In this document: positions 1 to 11,123 of the stretch, in pieces
Layout of the letters: every line of letters starts with the position of its first letter
Numbering within the stretch: the stretch's first letter is position 1
Assembly (NCBI GenBank): GCA_905250025.1
Contig: CAJNOJ010000023.1
Location: 434,001 to 498,000 of the forward strand
Length of the DNA: 64,000 nucleotides
Direction of reading: 5' to 3'
DNA from: Adineta ricciae
Taxonomy: Eukaryota > Rotifera > Eurotatoria > Adinetida > Adinetidae
Position numbers and translations under genes: made by a program
Notes under the pieces: generated by a model
What the model was told of the DNA's origin: nothing
What the model saw: only the letters and a program-made list of their open reading frames with translations
The model's database searches: none

Positions 1-501
1 GATTACTAGATCGACATATGTATGCTGTGCATGAAGCACATCATGATGTGTACGATGAAAGAACTTATCGAACAAACGAAATCGATCGCAGAAATCATGC
101 TGTTGACGACGATGATGATGTTCATGATTATGCCGACGATGAACTGGAAGAAAAAAATCAAAAAGTTGATGTTAAAACCGAGACTGTGCTTGAAAGAAAT
201 GACGATGAAAACGAAGGAGACGAAGAAGAAGACGATTTGGCACCGCATGTTGAAGATATTCTTGATGGCGACGATGATTTTGAAGTTCTACCAACAATCA
301 AATCTGTTTCATCGGCTAATAAAAAACGCAATGGTCCCGCGGATCGATATAGTTCAAATCGAAAGAAAACAATGATGAATCAAGGTATGTCAACCTTTGT
401 AGACCGTAGAAATGATTAAAACTGTATTTCATTGTTAAGATTCGTTCGTATCCAACGATGATGAAAAGCCCGACTTGGATGTGTTTGGTTTCAATGATTG
501 A
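1..501 (+). CDS. C-terminal part of an unrecognised acidic protein (5' end outside window)
   Basis: The frame is open from the left edge, so the start lies upstream and the first ATG at 18 need not be the true start. The visible part is strongly acidic, with runs of Asp and Glu (a VDDDDD stretch, then EGDEEEDD) and later a basic patch with KKR and RKK. It looks intrinsically disordered. A 55-bp intron (385-439, gtatgt...ttaag) interrupts it in phase 1; the last exon adds about 20 residues ending FGFND and a stop at 499-501. I do not recognise the family. The acid-rich then basic composition would suit a nuclear or chromatin-associated protein, but that is only composition. Confidence 0.6.
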
Positions 502-893
502 TTCCTATTTATTCTCTTCATGGATTGATATTTTTTGTTCTGTTCATATTTATTTTCACTGATTAGTATTTTGTTTCTCGTCTGTCTTGTTTCTTAGATA
601 TTCGTCTCATCTTATTTGTTTTTATAACGCATATTATCTAAATGCGTGTAGAATTTCTGTTCTTCTTCTTTCTTGTTTCTGTTTTAGAGATAATATACAT
701 ATATATATTCTATTGTATCCGAGAGTGGCAATTTGTGTTTTGTTTTCTTTTAGTATGAACATCCATTGAGAATGAATTTATTGATGGATTAGTATGTTTA
801 TATTGTAGATTCGATCGTTTTTCTTCGGAAGATCATTATTCAGGATTGATCCTGATCCATAGAACCATCAACGCGATTCTCTTTATGTTTTAG
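502..893. other. Intergenic stretch, T-rich
   Basis: No gene seen. It carries the 3' flank of the acidic gene and the approach to the CLPTM1L start. It ends in a pyrimidine-rich stretch with a TTTTAG acceptor directly before the ATG at 894. Confidence 0.6.
879..893 (+). promoter_or_regulatory. Splice acceptor abutting the CLPTM1L start codon
   Basis: A T-rich stretch ends in AG at 892-893 and the ATG follows with no gap. This is a 3' splice site for either a leader intron or a trans-spliced leader. Confidence 0.5.
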
Positions 894-3217
894 ATGGCTG
901 GTATGAAACTATTGAGTATCACTAACATTACCGTTGTGATCTTCATTATTTATCTTGCTTATACTGCTAACACATTCTATTCGATGTTCCGCCCGCCTAC
1001 ATGTAAAACTAATAATTGTCTGTCGCCATATTTTAAATCAACGGAGAACAAAAGACTCAAAGTAAAATGCAGAATTATTTATCTGGAGAAAAAGAATGTT
1101 GGTTTCGTAGGTGTATAGTTGTTTATCAACAAGTGCAAGTCAACCCCGTTCAATGTCCGATTCCAAGTGTGTGACAATATTGAACTTAGATAATTTTACA
1201 ATTAATCAATCCTTTGATGAGTAGGAGATTTGTTTCGAATCGGTATTCGTAATTTATTGTGTTTTTATCAATAGAACTATACGTGTACCTCTAATCAAAC
1301 AATTCCGACAAAATACAACGTTTTATATTCATTTTTACGTTTATCATGGGTTTGATCCGTTTCAAGAACGAGTGTATATCTACCGAAATCGATTAGTGTC
1401 AAAATATTTGGTACCACAACAAAATTTTATGAACCTTTTACAAGAAAAACTAGGTTCAACATTAACGAGTACTACTGAACAAGATCAAGTATTTACATCT
1501 CGAAGCTAGTGATTACCAAATAGGAAATTACTTTTTTTTTCAGAAAAAATCTACGAATAATTCCTCAAGTACACCAATAACTCATGTTTTAAAAACAATT
1601 CGATTCCATGGTGTCAGCCAAGATATTCAATTAGATCGAACAGAGATTCCTCATGAACTTTATCACTTGATAACGTAGGATATCTGACGATATATTCTTA
1701 CTACTCAATACTTGTATTTTTAGTTTGTATACTCAAACAACCTACGGACCTTTGATAGCTTCTGATGAATTAACTACTCGTCTACGAGATTATCAAGTAA
1801 GTGAGCTCATTCAGTGACGTTAACATAATCAATAGTAACAGATTGAACGTACTGGAGATAGGCAAAACGGGCGTTATCCCATGTTCATTTTTTTTCCTGT
1901 TTTTCTTATTTAGCCTGTCAACACATCTGACGATACTCTTGAATTGAAACTAACTTATAAGCCAATATCTATTGGTCGAATGCGATTGTGGCTGAATTTT
2001 GAACGTGCATTGGAATCGACACGAGCATATGGATTTGCCGATAAAGAAATTGATGAAATCAAAGGTGTTTTTGCAGATAATAATTTACCAGTACTAGCAC
2101 TGACGTTCGTCGTGGCTGCTTTTCATGTAGGATTGTCGCTCATGGATTGAACTAAAGCTAAAAAATCATGTTTCGTTTTATTAGACTTTATTTGACTTTT
2201 TGGCTTTTAAAAATGACATCAACTATTGGAGACATCGAAAAACAATGGTCGGATTATCACTACGAACAGGTTTGTTAAATTGAGAAGAATGCAACCGGCA
2301 ATATTATTTCTTGTTTTATAGTGCTATGGCGTTCGATTAGTAATTTTATCATTTTTCTTTATCTGCTCGATTCTGGTGCTAGTCTATTAGTTTTAATTCC
2401 AACTGGAATTGCTTCTTTGATTGAAGTAGATATTAACTTACTTGAAAGATCTTTTCAGTTTGACTTCTGATCTAGATTTGGAAAGTAACTAAAGCATTAA
2501 AGATTAAAGTTCGATTCAATGGCTATAAACCGATAATCACTGTTCGTTAAAATCTTTTGTATACTTGTGGAAAATACCGAGTTTGATTTAGTTTGGCGAA
2601 GTATCACAAGCAGAGGCAAACACAATGATGCACGACTCGACAGTAAGGACGATTTGTTCACAACAAAATTGCATTTCTCTCTTTTAATTCTCAGGCGATG
2701 CGCTATCTATCCTATCTGTTGTATCCATTGTGCGTTGGTTTGGCGATCTATTCGCTTATCTACAATACTCATAAAAGGTAAGAACCACAGCACAATTCGA
2801 TGAGAAAGTGAACGAGAGTGAAAATTTAGTTGGTATTCGTGGATAATCAATTCACTTGTGAATGGAGTTTATGCTTTCGGATTTTTATTTATGATGCCTC
2901 AACTGTTCTTAAACTATAAACTGAAGTCCGTCGCTCACTTACCATGGCGCGCTTTCATGTATAAAGTAAGTTGAACAAATAATAAAATCAACTTTAGTCT
3001 ATCGAGTGTTTATATTTAACAGGCATTCAATACGTTTATCGATGATCTATTTGCGTTTATCATCACAATGCCAACGGCCCATCGATTAGCGTGTTTCCGT
3101 GATGATTTTGTTTTTCTCATTTATCTTTATCAGAAATGGCTCTACCCTGTTGATAGAACTCGAGTAAATGAATACGGTGAAGCATTCGAAGAAGATGAGA
3201 AATCCAAGACTGATTAA
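894..3217 (+). CDS. CLPTM1L: CLPTM1L-like (cleft lip and palate TM protein 1-like) multipass membrane protein
   Basis: About eleven exons encode a CLPTM1/CLPTM1L family protein; this ER-membrane family is linked to lipid scrambling and membrane-protein assembly. The N-terminus is a signal-anchor ([19 protein letters not shown]) followed by a Cys pair (TCKTNNC) as in CLPTM1L. Blocks that align well with vertebrate CLPTM1L include [31 protein letters not shown], a TM block with [40 protein letters not shown] and [20 protein letters not shown], then [13 protein letters not shown] and an acidic tail. It is probably full length. The junction after the first coding exon (about 1060-1140) could not be resolved in frame: it is either an unusual splice or a local sequence problem. 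The start is supported by the acceptor immediately before the ATG. Confidence 0.9.
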
Positions 3218-3424
3218 ATGTTGCTCTACTGATTGTGCAAATCGTTCTCGACTACAAAATTCATGTTCTGTTTTCATTCCTTATTGTTATTCTCTTTTCT
3301 GAATGATTCATTAAAAACGACTCTCGAATGCTATTGTTAGGAATCTATGCAATCAAATTCATTTATTTGTTTAGATATTTTATTTCCTTTATTTTAATTC
3401 AACAATGCTAGTGTTACCGCTAGG

Positions 3425-5957
3425 ATGAGCTCAGCAAATTCTTTTCTTCCATCAACAGCCTATCATGCATCAAACACGCGTTATTCGACTTCACAGACAG
3501 CAACAACAACAGTCTCGTCTTCATCATTCAATATTCTTTCAAATAATGTACAGCAACAACTGAATGATTTAAATTCGACACGCTCGTCCACATCTTCGTG
3601 TTCGACATCTCATTGTCTAAGTAATCAGTGTTTGGAATGCACAACTATTCTCTCAACACGACCATCACAGTCAAGATGTATTCTCAATTCTTACATTGAT
3701 TCCTCATCGAATTCAGCTCAGTATGTAGTGTTCATGCATTCAGGGTGAAAACTCGTTTTGACATCTTCTTCTAGTTTTGTACAAAATTGTTCGTATGTCG
3801 CCAGTTCAACATTAGATAGTCATCCACAGATTTCGACGCTTGACGATCAACAGACGACAAGAATTCTGTCGATGAATATTCCGGTTGATAATAGTAATAA
3901 TCATATCAATGAAGTTCCTACGAGTTCTTCGACATTAAACATTGAAATCGAAGAAGATGATGACGATGATGAACAACAAACGCCAATGTGCAATGAACAT
4001 TCCGATGAGAACGAACAATTGGAAGTTTTCGTTGGATTTTATCGACCGGGAGAATATCAGCGTGAAACAATGGAGGAGGAGGAAGAAGAGGACGATGACG
4101 ACGACGACGACGACGATGAACAGAGAAGTGATACAAGTTTGAAATCGGATGCACAGAAAAAAGAAGAACAGGTAAAGACAAAGATTGTTCATGTCAATCT
4201 TTCACTTTTATGTTTAGTCAATTCGAGAATTAATTAGCGATGATGATGAAGGTAATGAAGATCAAGATTTCATTGATGAAGACTTCGGTCCTAATCAAGA
4301 TGAAGATACCGATCAAATCCAACCGGATAATGAAAATATCAGTGAAGAAACATTAAATCCAAATATTCTTGATCATGATCAGCAACAACAACAACAACAA
4401 CAACAGCAACAGCAGCATATCGAAGCCAATGAACCAATTCTATTTCCTATTGTTATTGTACAGATTGATGAAGATGAAGATCAAGGTTTTGGTGCCCAAT
4501 TCAATGATGATTGTCAATCAAGTGACGATGAAAATAATCATGTCTCAACACTTTCACTAAATAATCAGATCAATGAAAATGAGTTGGTATGCTCGAAAAA
4601 GCAATCCTTACCTCAACGCTCACAATCAGATACGAATTTATATCGGAGACACTGGACTAGATTTCATTCCCTTCCAACGCTATCGAGACACTTGGAGAAT
4701 CATTTTGACAAAGTTGAGCATATTATTATCGATGATCAGCAGCCATTAACAACGATGTCGAATTTCTTAATCAAGAAAAAGCCAGACAATGAGGAGGATT
4801 ATTCGACTCTACGCAAGAAACAGCTTCTAAGAAAATCTTCCGAGGAAATTATTGAAATATCCAATCATGAGTCCCCATTACAGGTAAGATGTTTTTTACT
4901 ACATGCAAATTAAGTTGATGTTTGTTGTGAAGACAATGGTTGTCGAAGCTGTTCGTGATGTTGAACGTCATGTTATGTTGTGGGATGATGAACATGCTCG
5001 ACAAATCGATGATCAATCATCTGTACAGCAAATAGTGGTGAGATGATGGATATAGATCAGACGAGCACTCTTTGCAATTTCTTACGTTTTAGCAATATTT
5101 TCAATTGAATATTGATATAAATCAAAATCAACAGTCACGAATAGTATCGGTTCGAAGAGAATTATTGCTTGATTATCTTCAATACCGAAGTGAAGCTAGT
5201 AAAAGACTTCAACTGATATCCTATTTATTCGTGATTATTCTTTTGTGAATGTAGACATATCTGCAAGTGATTTGTGTGAAAATCTTTTACAATATCCGGA
5301 ATTTGCTTCTCATATCCACTGTCGATTCTTTCCTTTTTGGCCACCGCGTGATGTTGACCTGTTACAATGGCTTTCTCATTGGCTTAAACAAGGTATAAAG
5401 AGAAAAACCAAAGCTCGATTTCCTCTTTTTCAAACGTTCTTTCGTTCTTTTCAGGTGCTCTGCCTGTCGCTATAATGAACATGGATCATTTCCACTCTCA
5501 GAAACAAATTCTAAATCTTAATTCAATCTCATCGTGGCAACATCGTATGGTCTATGGCGTTGACCCTCGTGGTATTTATCTGATGAACCCTATGCAAATT
5601 CAATCACCTCAGCAGGTTTACGAACAGCTCACTGCTGATTCTATAACTTATATATCATGTTACGAAATCGTTCAACGGTATAATCAATCACCGACATCGT
5701 TGACTCCTTTAGCCAAATCGAATAATCCATCGAAGCTGTTTGCGGATACGAGGTGGCGTACAATGAATGTGCTTGGACAAGTTGTTAATGTTCTACGTGA
5801 AGACCGTCAATTGCATGAAAATGAAACACGTAATATTCCATATCGTCCAACGGTTACGCATGTTCGAATACCTTCAACATGTTCATCCGGTATGTTAATA
5901 TTCTCAAAAGATTATAATCAATTATTAAATGCGATGGATTTACCATTGAGACAATGA
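3425..5957 (+). CDS. Acidic, Ser-rich polyQ protein with a C-terminal folded domain (family not recognised)
   Basis: Seven or so exons are joined by introns near 3721-3774, 4172-4217, 4884-4933, 5040-5093, 5202-5254 and 5393-5454. The first 450 or so residues look disordered: Ser/Thr-rich start, long Asp/Glu runs, a 12-residue Gln tract and a second acidic block. The C-terminal 250 residues look folded: FFPFWPPRDVDLLQWLSHW, then GALPVAIMNM, QHRMVYGVDPRGIYLMNP and a long helical tail. The order small-residue beta strand, His, GVD, then NP resembles the His/Asn half of papain-like C39-type peptidases, but no matching nucleophile Cys half was seen. This is a fold guess, not an assignment. The gene starts 207 bp after CLPTM1L on the same strand. 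Confidence 0.7.
4380..4415 (+). repeat. CAA/CAG repeat encoding 12 glutamines
   Basis: Twelve consecutive Gln codons, mostly CAA with CAG interruptions, lie in the acidic region of the gene at 3425. The mixed codons should make the tract less prone to slippage than pure CAG. Confidence 0.9.
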
Positions 5958-6757
5958 ATCTATTTTTTAACTTCACTGTACATATGATCTTGCCGTTCTC
6001 TTCATCATCATCATCTTCTTCTTTTTTATTTTGCTAGTTTAACAACCGGTTGTCTGTATGTTTGAGCAAAGTTTGTTTTCTTTTTGTTTTTCAAGATAGA
6101 AATTCAATGTTATGATTTCGGAAACCATCGCGTTTTCATTTTCTATATGAGAATAACATACTATTAATAAGATTTCAATACAATGAACATGATCAAACAT
6201 TCTTTCTCTACAATTACGCAATCGTGAGCACTGATCGATTAATCACATAGACAAACATTTGCCTTCATCCATCACAACGAACGCTCGATGTTCAACTTGA
6301 TCCCTTCTCTGCATATGTAAAACTAAAATGTGATCAGTTGAAGCAATAGATTGATAGAACTGATGTGTAATGAAGCTATCCTGTTTGGGAATCTGATCGT
6401 ATTTATCTTGCATTACGTGTATGATTAGTCGGAGAAAGAGAAACAAAGGTTTTGTTATACAAATGTTCATGAAATGTATATCCAAGATTTTTTTGTAGAA
6501 GTTTATGTAAAAAAAAGAGGAGAAGAAGACAACAGAAAAACTAATTATGTAGATCATTATGCGATATCTCCAAAAACAAGTTTCTCCTTTTTTTACCAGA
6601 AATCTCTTCAGTCATCAGAAAATATGTCCAATTGTTATTAATCGTTTCCGACATGGCAAAACATCGTTCTAAACTGCAAATAGTTGATGGTAAATTATCA
6701 TAAATAAAAACACATTCTTGCCGTCGTCCTCCGATAGATCATCAGTTTCAATCACAT
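5958..6757. other. Gene-free interval between convergent genes
   Basis: This holds the 3' ends of the + gene at 3425 and the - gene at 6758. A minus-strand open frame (6243-6557) begins with a hydrophobic stretch and ends in QRRDQVEHRAFVVMDEGK. It lies in the probable 3' UTR of the four-TM gene, has no homology I recognise and no splice partner, so it was not called. Confidence 0.5.
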
Positions 6758-7465
6758 TTAGATCTGCTCAATAGTGAATCGTTTAGTTGATCTTAATAGT
6801 TTCGATAGACGAAAAGCATATCGAACAGCAAAAATCTGAAAATATCACAAAGAATCTTCTATTCGAGTAAGAAATAACCTTTCAATCATACCTGAAGTAA
6901 TGAAGCGGCCAGACAAATAACAATGAATATGACACCAACCAGGATTCCTTTCACAAATCCTAAATGTGACGTTGTAATGATCACTCCAATTAGAATAACG
7001 ATTACAACAGCCAGCATTAATAGAAGTGAGACGAAACCAAGCCATGCAAACTGAAGATAGGGAAAAAAACGCACTGACTTTGTTTTCAAAGACATACATT
7101 CTTAGGAGCACATACGGCAAGTAAACCTGTTTGATAGTAACGATATGTCACTAGTACACCGAATCCATAGTAGACAAAAGCAATCAATATGGATACTAAT
7201 TGTGAACTACTATTAGGAGGTTGATCTTTATTTGAACTGCTCGTTGCCAATGAATGAATAACAAACATGAAATTGATAAAACACAGAACCTAAGGACAAA
7301 ATGATGCAGAATTAATTGATGAGATGGTGTTTGACTTACAAATAAAATACCGATGAAAATAAGCAGAGTTTTCCGTGTTCGAACAACTTCAGGTTGTTGT
7401 TCTAAGGACGGAGGTTTCTGTGGAACAGTGATCTTCACTGCTGAAGATTCGTTTCTCAGTTCCAT
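6758..7465 (-). CDS. Small four-transmembrane protein, unrecognised family
   Basis: Four exons give about 184 residues. A hydrophilic N-terminus (about 28 aa) is followed by TM1 (LLIFIGILFVLCFINFMFVI), a polar Asn/Ser loop, TM2 (LVSILIAFVYYGFGVLVTY), TM3 (WLGFVSLLLMLAVVIVILI) and TM4 (GILVGVIFIVICLAASLL), then a short basic tail ending FTIEQI. The layout is like MARVEL, LAPTM or tetraspanin-like small membrane proteins, but no family signature such as CCG is present. Introns run near 7278-7338, 7047-7090 and 6843-6892. The start at 7465 was chosen because a TTCTCATATACAG acceptor lies 32 nt upstream on this strand; the frame itself stays open further upstream. Confidence 0.65.
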
Positions 7466-9464
7466 TTGACACAAATGTTCCTTCTTTGACAATATATCTG
7501 TATATGAGAATCGATTACTTTGTGTGGTCACAAATGACAGAAAAGAAGCAGGAAAAATCGGAGAGGAAATCAAGCTGTTGCTGTGCCACTGTCGGTGAGA
7601 AGATAAATAGGACAGAACAGAAAAGGCATTGATTCATTCGACTGACATAATAATAATATGGAAATAGAGAGAAAGAAGAAAAGCAAGCAAGCAGGAGACC
7701 TTCTTCGTTAATCATGTTAAAAGAAAGGAATGTATTTTTGTGACTTCTACGAATTATACGCGTTGTTTTGCCCGAAAGATTACTGAATCGATTTCCTCCC
7801 ATTGGCGGATTATGTGTAAACAATAAACAATGAGATTTCTCTTGGGAAAACGAAAAGTTGTCATGAGTCTCAGTTAGATTATTCATCAAATGGAAATTCT
7901 CTCAAGTCATGTCTACGTGCGAAAGTTACATCTACAAATTGATTTCTTATACTTGATCAGATCTAAGAATGAATCTGTCTTCATTTCTTTCATAATTTTA
8001 ATCAACTAATCATATTTTTATCTATGATGAAAAACATATGAAGGAAATAATGTTATTCAAGAAACTGATTGTTTTGTATGGGACGAACAACTTCGTCGAT
8101 GAGTGTCTTGTACCTCACATTCGAGTAGCAAAGGTTTTTCAGTAGAAATACTCGAGCAGCTGCTAGATAATTACTGGAAATGAGATGAGAATCTCTTGTT
8201 TTGATTCAACAAAGATGTTGATCATTTTATTATATTTCGTCAGCTATCAATGAATCAGAGTTATGTGTTTTTCGTTAACTGTCATATTGACTTCTCCTAT
8301 ATCATTCAACGGTTGTTTGCTCTAAAAATAGTTTATCTTCTCCTGTGGAAAGAGACTCTAGGTATGTGTGCATATGCGTGTTTGTTTTGTATTTTCTATG
8401 TAAGATATTTCTGCTTCAATACATCAGTTAACATCCTGATGACATATTGAGTATAATTAATCACATGGACAGAATAGCAAAGCATCGATCATCGAAGACA
8501 TCTTGTTTTCTGATATGAATAAAACAAGAGACTACTTCTCTCATAACTAGTCAGTAGCTAATGGATAGAAGTCAGAAGAAAAAGCAATGGGAAGATAATC
8601 AATTCATCAATAACGGACAAACACAACTGTGCGTTCTCGCATCGAGACGACCGACTCAACTTTGATGATCGTCTTAGCTTTGATTGTAATTCTACATCTA
8701 GCTTTCTCGAGTAATTGATCTTGAAAATGCCGATGAAACCTGGCTTTCAAGTACATACTTGAATACGATGCGGAAAAACAGACGACGACCACTGTATTTG
8801 ATGACATAACGAACTACATCGAAATTACATTTGACATTCGAACGAAGAGAAAGAAAAACGGTAGTCAATTGTATTAATTATAAAATAATCAAGAAGATTT
8901 CATTGATTTTCTGACAGTCATTCGATTCTGTATGACATTTATTACTATGCTCTATTTTCAACGAATAATCGCGAGTGTTTTTTCATCACTGAAGAATTTT
9001 CTATCCTTTTGTCTTTTAGACTATTCTGCACGTAAATCAAGCTTTGGTATTAACTAGACAATAGTCGTAACGAATGATTGCAATCATAAAGCACAACATT
9101 TGACTTATCTTTTTCAGTTTTTGCTTTCATGACATTTGTCAAATGAAAATCCTGATTCGAAAATGAAAAGTTCCACTCATCCGAAAATATCTTGTTACTG
9201 ACAATAAGTAAAACACGTACGGAAGTTAATCTTATAAATACATAGGAGAACAGTGAGGTTTAGTACTCAAAATCGTTTTCATCATCGTCATTTCAGGTAA
9301 GAGATAGTTTAATTCGTCTGTTTTTTTTTACAGTTTTATTTCATCCTTTGAAAATACTAACGAAATTTGTTCTACTATTCACTGATAAAATGATAAATTA
9401 AACAGAAAATACTCTATAGACGAAAAGAAGGGAAAATATTCATTGAATTTCGATTAAAGCAATA
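7466..9464. other. Gene-free interval upstream of the four-TM gene
   Basis: No convincing coding region on either strand; the open frames here are short, lack homology and lack splice partners. Around 9232-9300 a TATA-like TTATAAATA is followed by a short T-rich transcript-like stretch and a perfect donor (CAG|gtaaga at about 9295-9302). It could be a non-coding first exon on the + strand, but no downstream exon was identified. Confidence 0.4.
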
Positions 9465-10664
9465 TTAACATGGTTGTGTTTGCGATTGTTGTTCAAGAAG
9501 AACGGTTTGAAAATCATCGATAAGTAAAGTTTCGAGACATTTCAAAGAATCGTTGCCATCTTCAATTTGCCATTCATGACTTGAGTTCGAATCGGTCTCA
9601 TCATCATCACCATGGCCGCTATCAGATTTGGTTGAATCGGTAGTAAGGCTCTGTTGTTTCATATAGGAAAAGTTGCAAGCCTAAAATAGATATTCTAGCT
9701 GGATATATCATTGAGGATTTCGTTACTTCTTCGGGCAGTGTTGCTTGTTGTGAGAGAAAACTTAATTCGTTTAGCAATTCTTCGATTGATTTCGATGGAA
9801 TTTCACTTTGATGTTCCTCATTCGTTATTAAATGTTCGCGATAGTTTTCCAAGACGCGATCCTAAATATTGTCTATATCAATGGTACGATATCTACTCGA
9901 AAGGAACTTACGTGACGGTATTCGAGAAATGTAATAATTTTATCTAATGAAAAATCTTTTCTTCCAGGAAAATAGACAGTTGTTAAAGCTCCTTGTAGGA
10001 AAGTCCATTTTTGTCGGAGATTTATTAATTCATCATAGTAGCGATAATCTTTGAAGAACTCTTCATTTTTATGTTGATGATCATCACATTTCGATTTTGT
10101 TGTTGTTGTTAATGGGGATCTATCGAACATGTTATAAGCATATTTGCGACGCAATTCTAACGTTTGACTAGCTGGTAAGAAGATTTGTCGACTTAATTTG
10201 GAATTGAGCATTTCGGCATCTTTATCAAACTTGGCTAAACATTCTTCTAAACGGCTGAGCTAAATGTGAACAGACAAAAAGAAGCGTTTGAAGGTGAAAT
10301 AATCCGTTGAAAGTCATCCTACTTTAGCTAATCGACGATTTTCAATGTATGTATTGATGTTTTGACTGGCTTTCAAGATGCGATCGATAACATCGTCGAT
10401 CAGTTTTTTCGCTTGGTCATGTGCATCTTTGGCTTGTTTATTGATGAATGAAACAACCTCTAGAATACCTTGTCGACGGTTCAAAGACATTTGTTCCGAG
10501 ATGGTTTGCATATCATCTAAGAGGGATTTTCGATGGCACATGAAGCACATGTAACAATAGTGTTCATGACAATGACGACAGATGACTTCACTTGGTAGAT
10601 GACATCCTGATGCATTGCAAAGATTTGTTTGTAATTGAATCGAACGTTTTGTGGGAGAAGACAT
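9465..10664 (-). CDS. B-box-type zinc-finger protein with coiled-coil region
   Basis: Four exons encode about 346 residues. Near the N-terminus is a Cys/His cluster with the order C, GC, then VICRHCHEHYCYMCFMCH, which resembles a B-box type zinc finger. It is followed by a helical, coiled-coil-like segment (NRRQGILEVVSFINKQAKDA) running into the second exon. The middle contains LSRQIFLPASQTLELRRKYA. The C-terminus is Ser/Asp-rich (SDSGHGDDDETDSNSS). Introns lie near 10260-10322, 9865-9912 and 9682-9728; the last is only about 46 bp (GTAACG...TTTTAG). There is no RING domain, so this is not a full TRIM protein. A role as a ubiquitin-pathway or scaffold protein would be inference. Confidence 0.65.
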
Positions 10665-11123
10665 GGTGATTTAGTTGTCTCTATCGCAATGAATACGAAG
10701 AATATGTACGTGTAAATAGTTAACAAGGAGTATATATACACAGATGCAACACGTTTACAATCGAGATGACGACTAAGATTTAATCGTCTTTGTACTTTGT
10801 CTAGCTTGTTATATCTGTATTTCTATTCGATGATGATAATGAAGATAAACGAAACGAAACTATAAAAAGAAAAGAAGGGATTGTCGTCGCGACGTTTTCG
10901 ATCATATACACACATGAACAAGAGACAGAGAAGAAAGAAAAGAGTGAATTATATCGACTGTTTTACCGATAACTATAACGAAAAAGTAAAGACGATTCTC
11001 AGAATGAAATTTATGCACAATAGTAAAATGTGACTAAACGAAAAAAGTCATCGGACATCTGTCGAGATGACCAAACATGATAGTCTTTCCGAATTCTTTC
11101 AGGTTATTTATAAAATCGAAATC
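10665..11123. other. Divergent promoter region between the B-box gene and the SLC5 gene
   Basis: The two flanking genes point away from each other. There are A/T-rich stretches but no clear TATA box. A TTCTTTCAG acceptor at 11094-11102 sits 21 nt before the SLC5 start. Confidence 0.5.

Noticed and set aside
3918..4192. Minus-strand frames rich in Val, Ile and His
   Set aside because: Antisense shadows of the Asp/Glu repeat codons of the gene at 3425.
6243..6557. Minus-strand frame of 104 codons with hydrophobic start
   Set aside because: Lies in the probable 3' UTR of the four-TM gene; no homology, no splice partner, A/T-rich composition.
7515..7889. Minus-strand frame upstream of the four-TM gene
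   Set aside because: The splice acceptor 32 nt before 7465 makes this part of an intron or leader; residues show no coding character.
8250..8807. Two frames of about 66 codons on opposite strands
   Set aside because: Cys/Phe-rich or random-looking translation, no homology, no adjoining exons.
9232..9302. TATA-like box followed by CAG|gtaaga donor, possible spliced-leader or non-coding exon
   Set aside because: Sequence does not match the rotifer spliced leader I remember and no acceptor partner was found; kept only as a remark.
11067..11123. Earlier in-frame ATG for the SLC5 gene
   Set aside because: A TTCTTTCAG acceptor separates it from the conserved region; 11124 is the better start.
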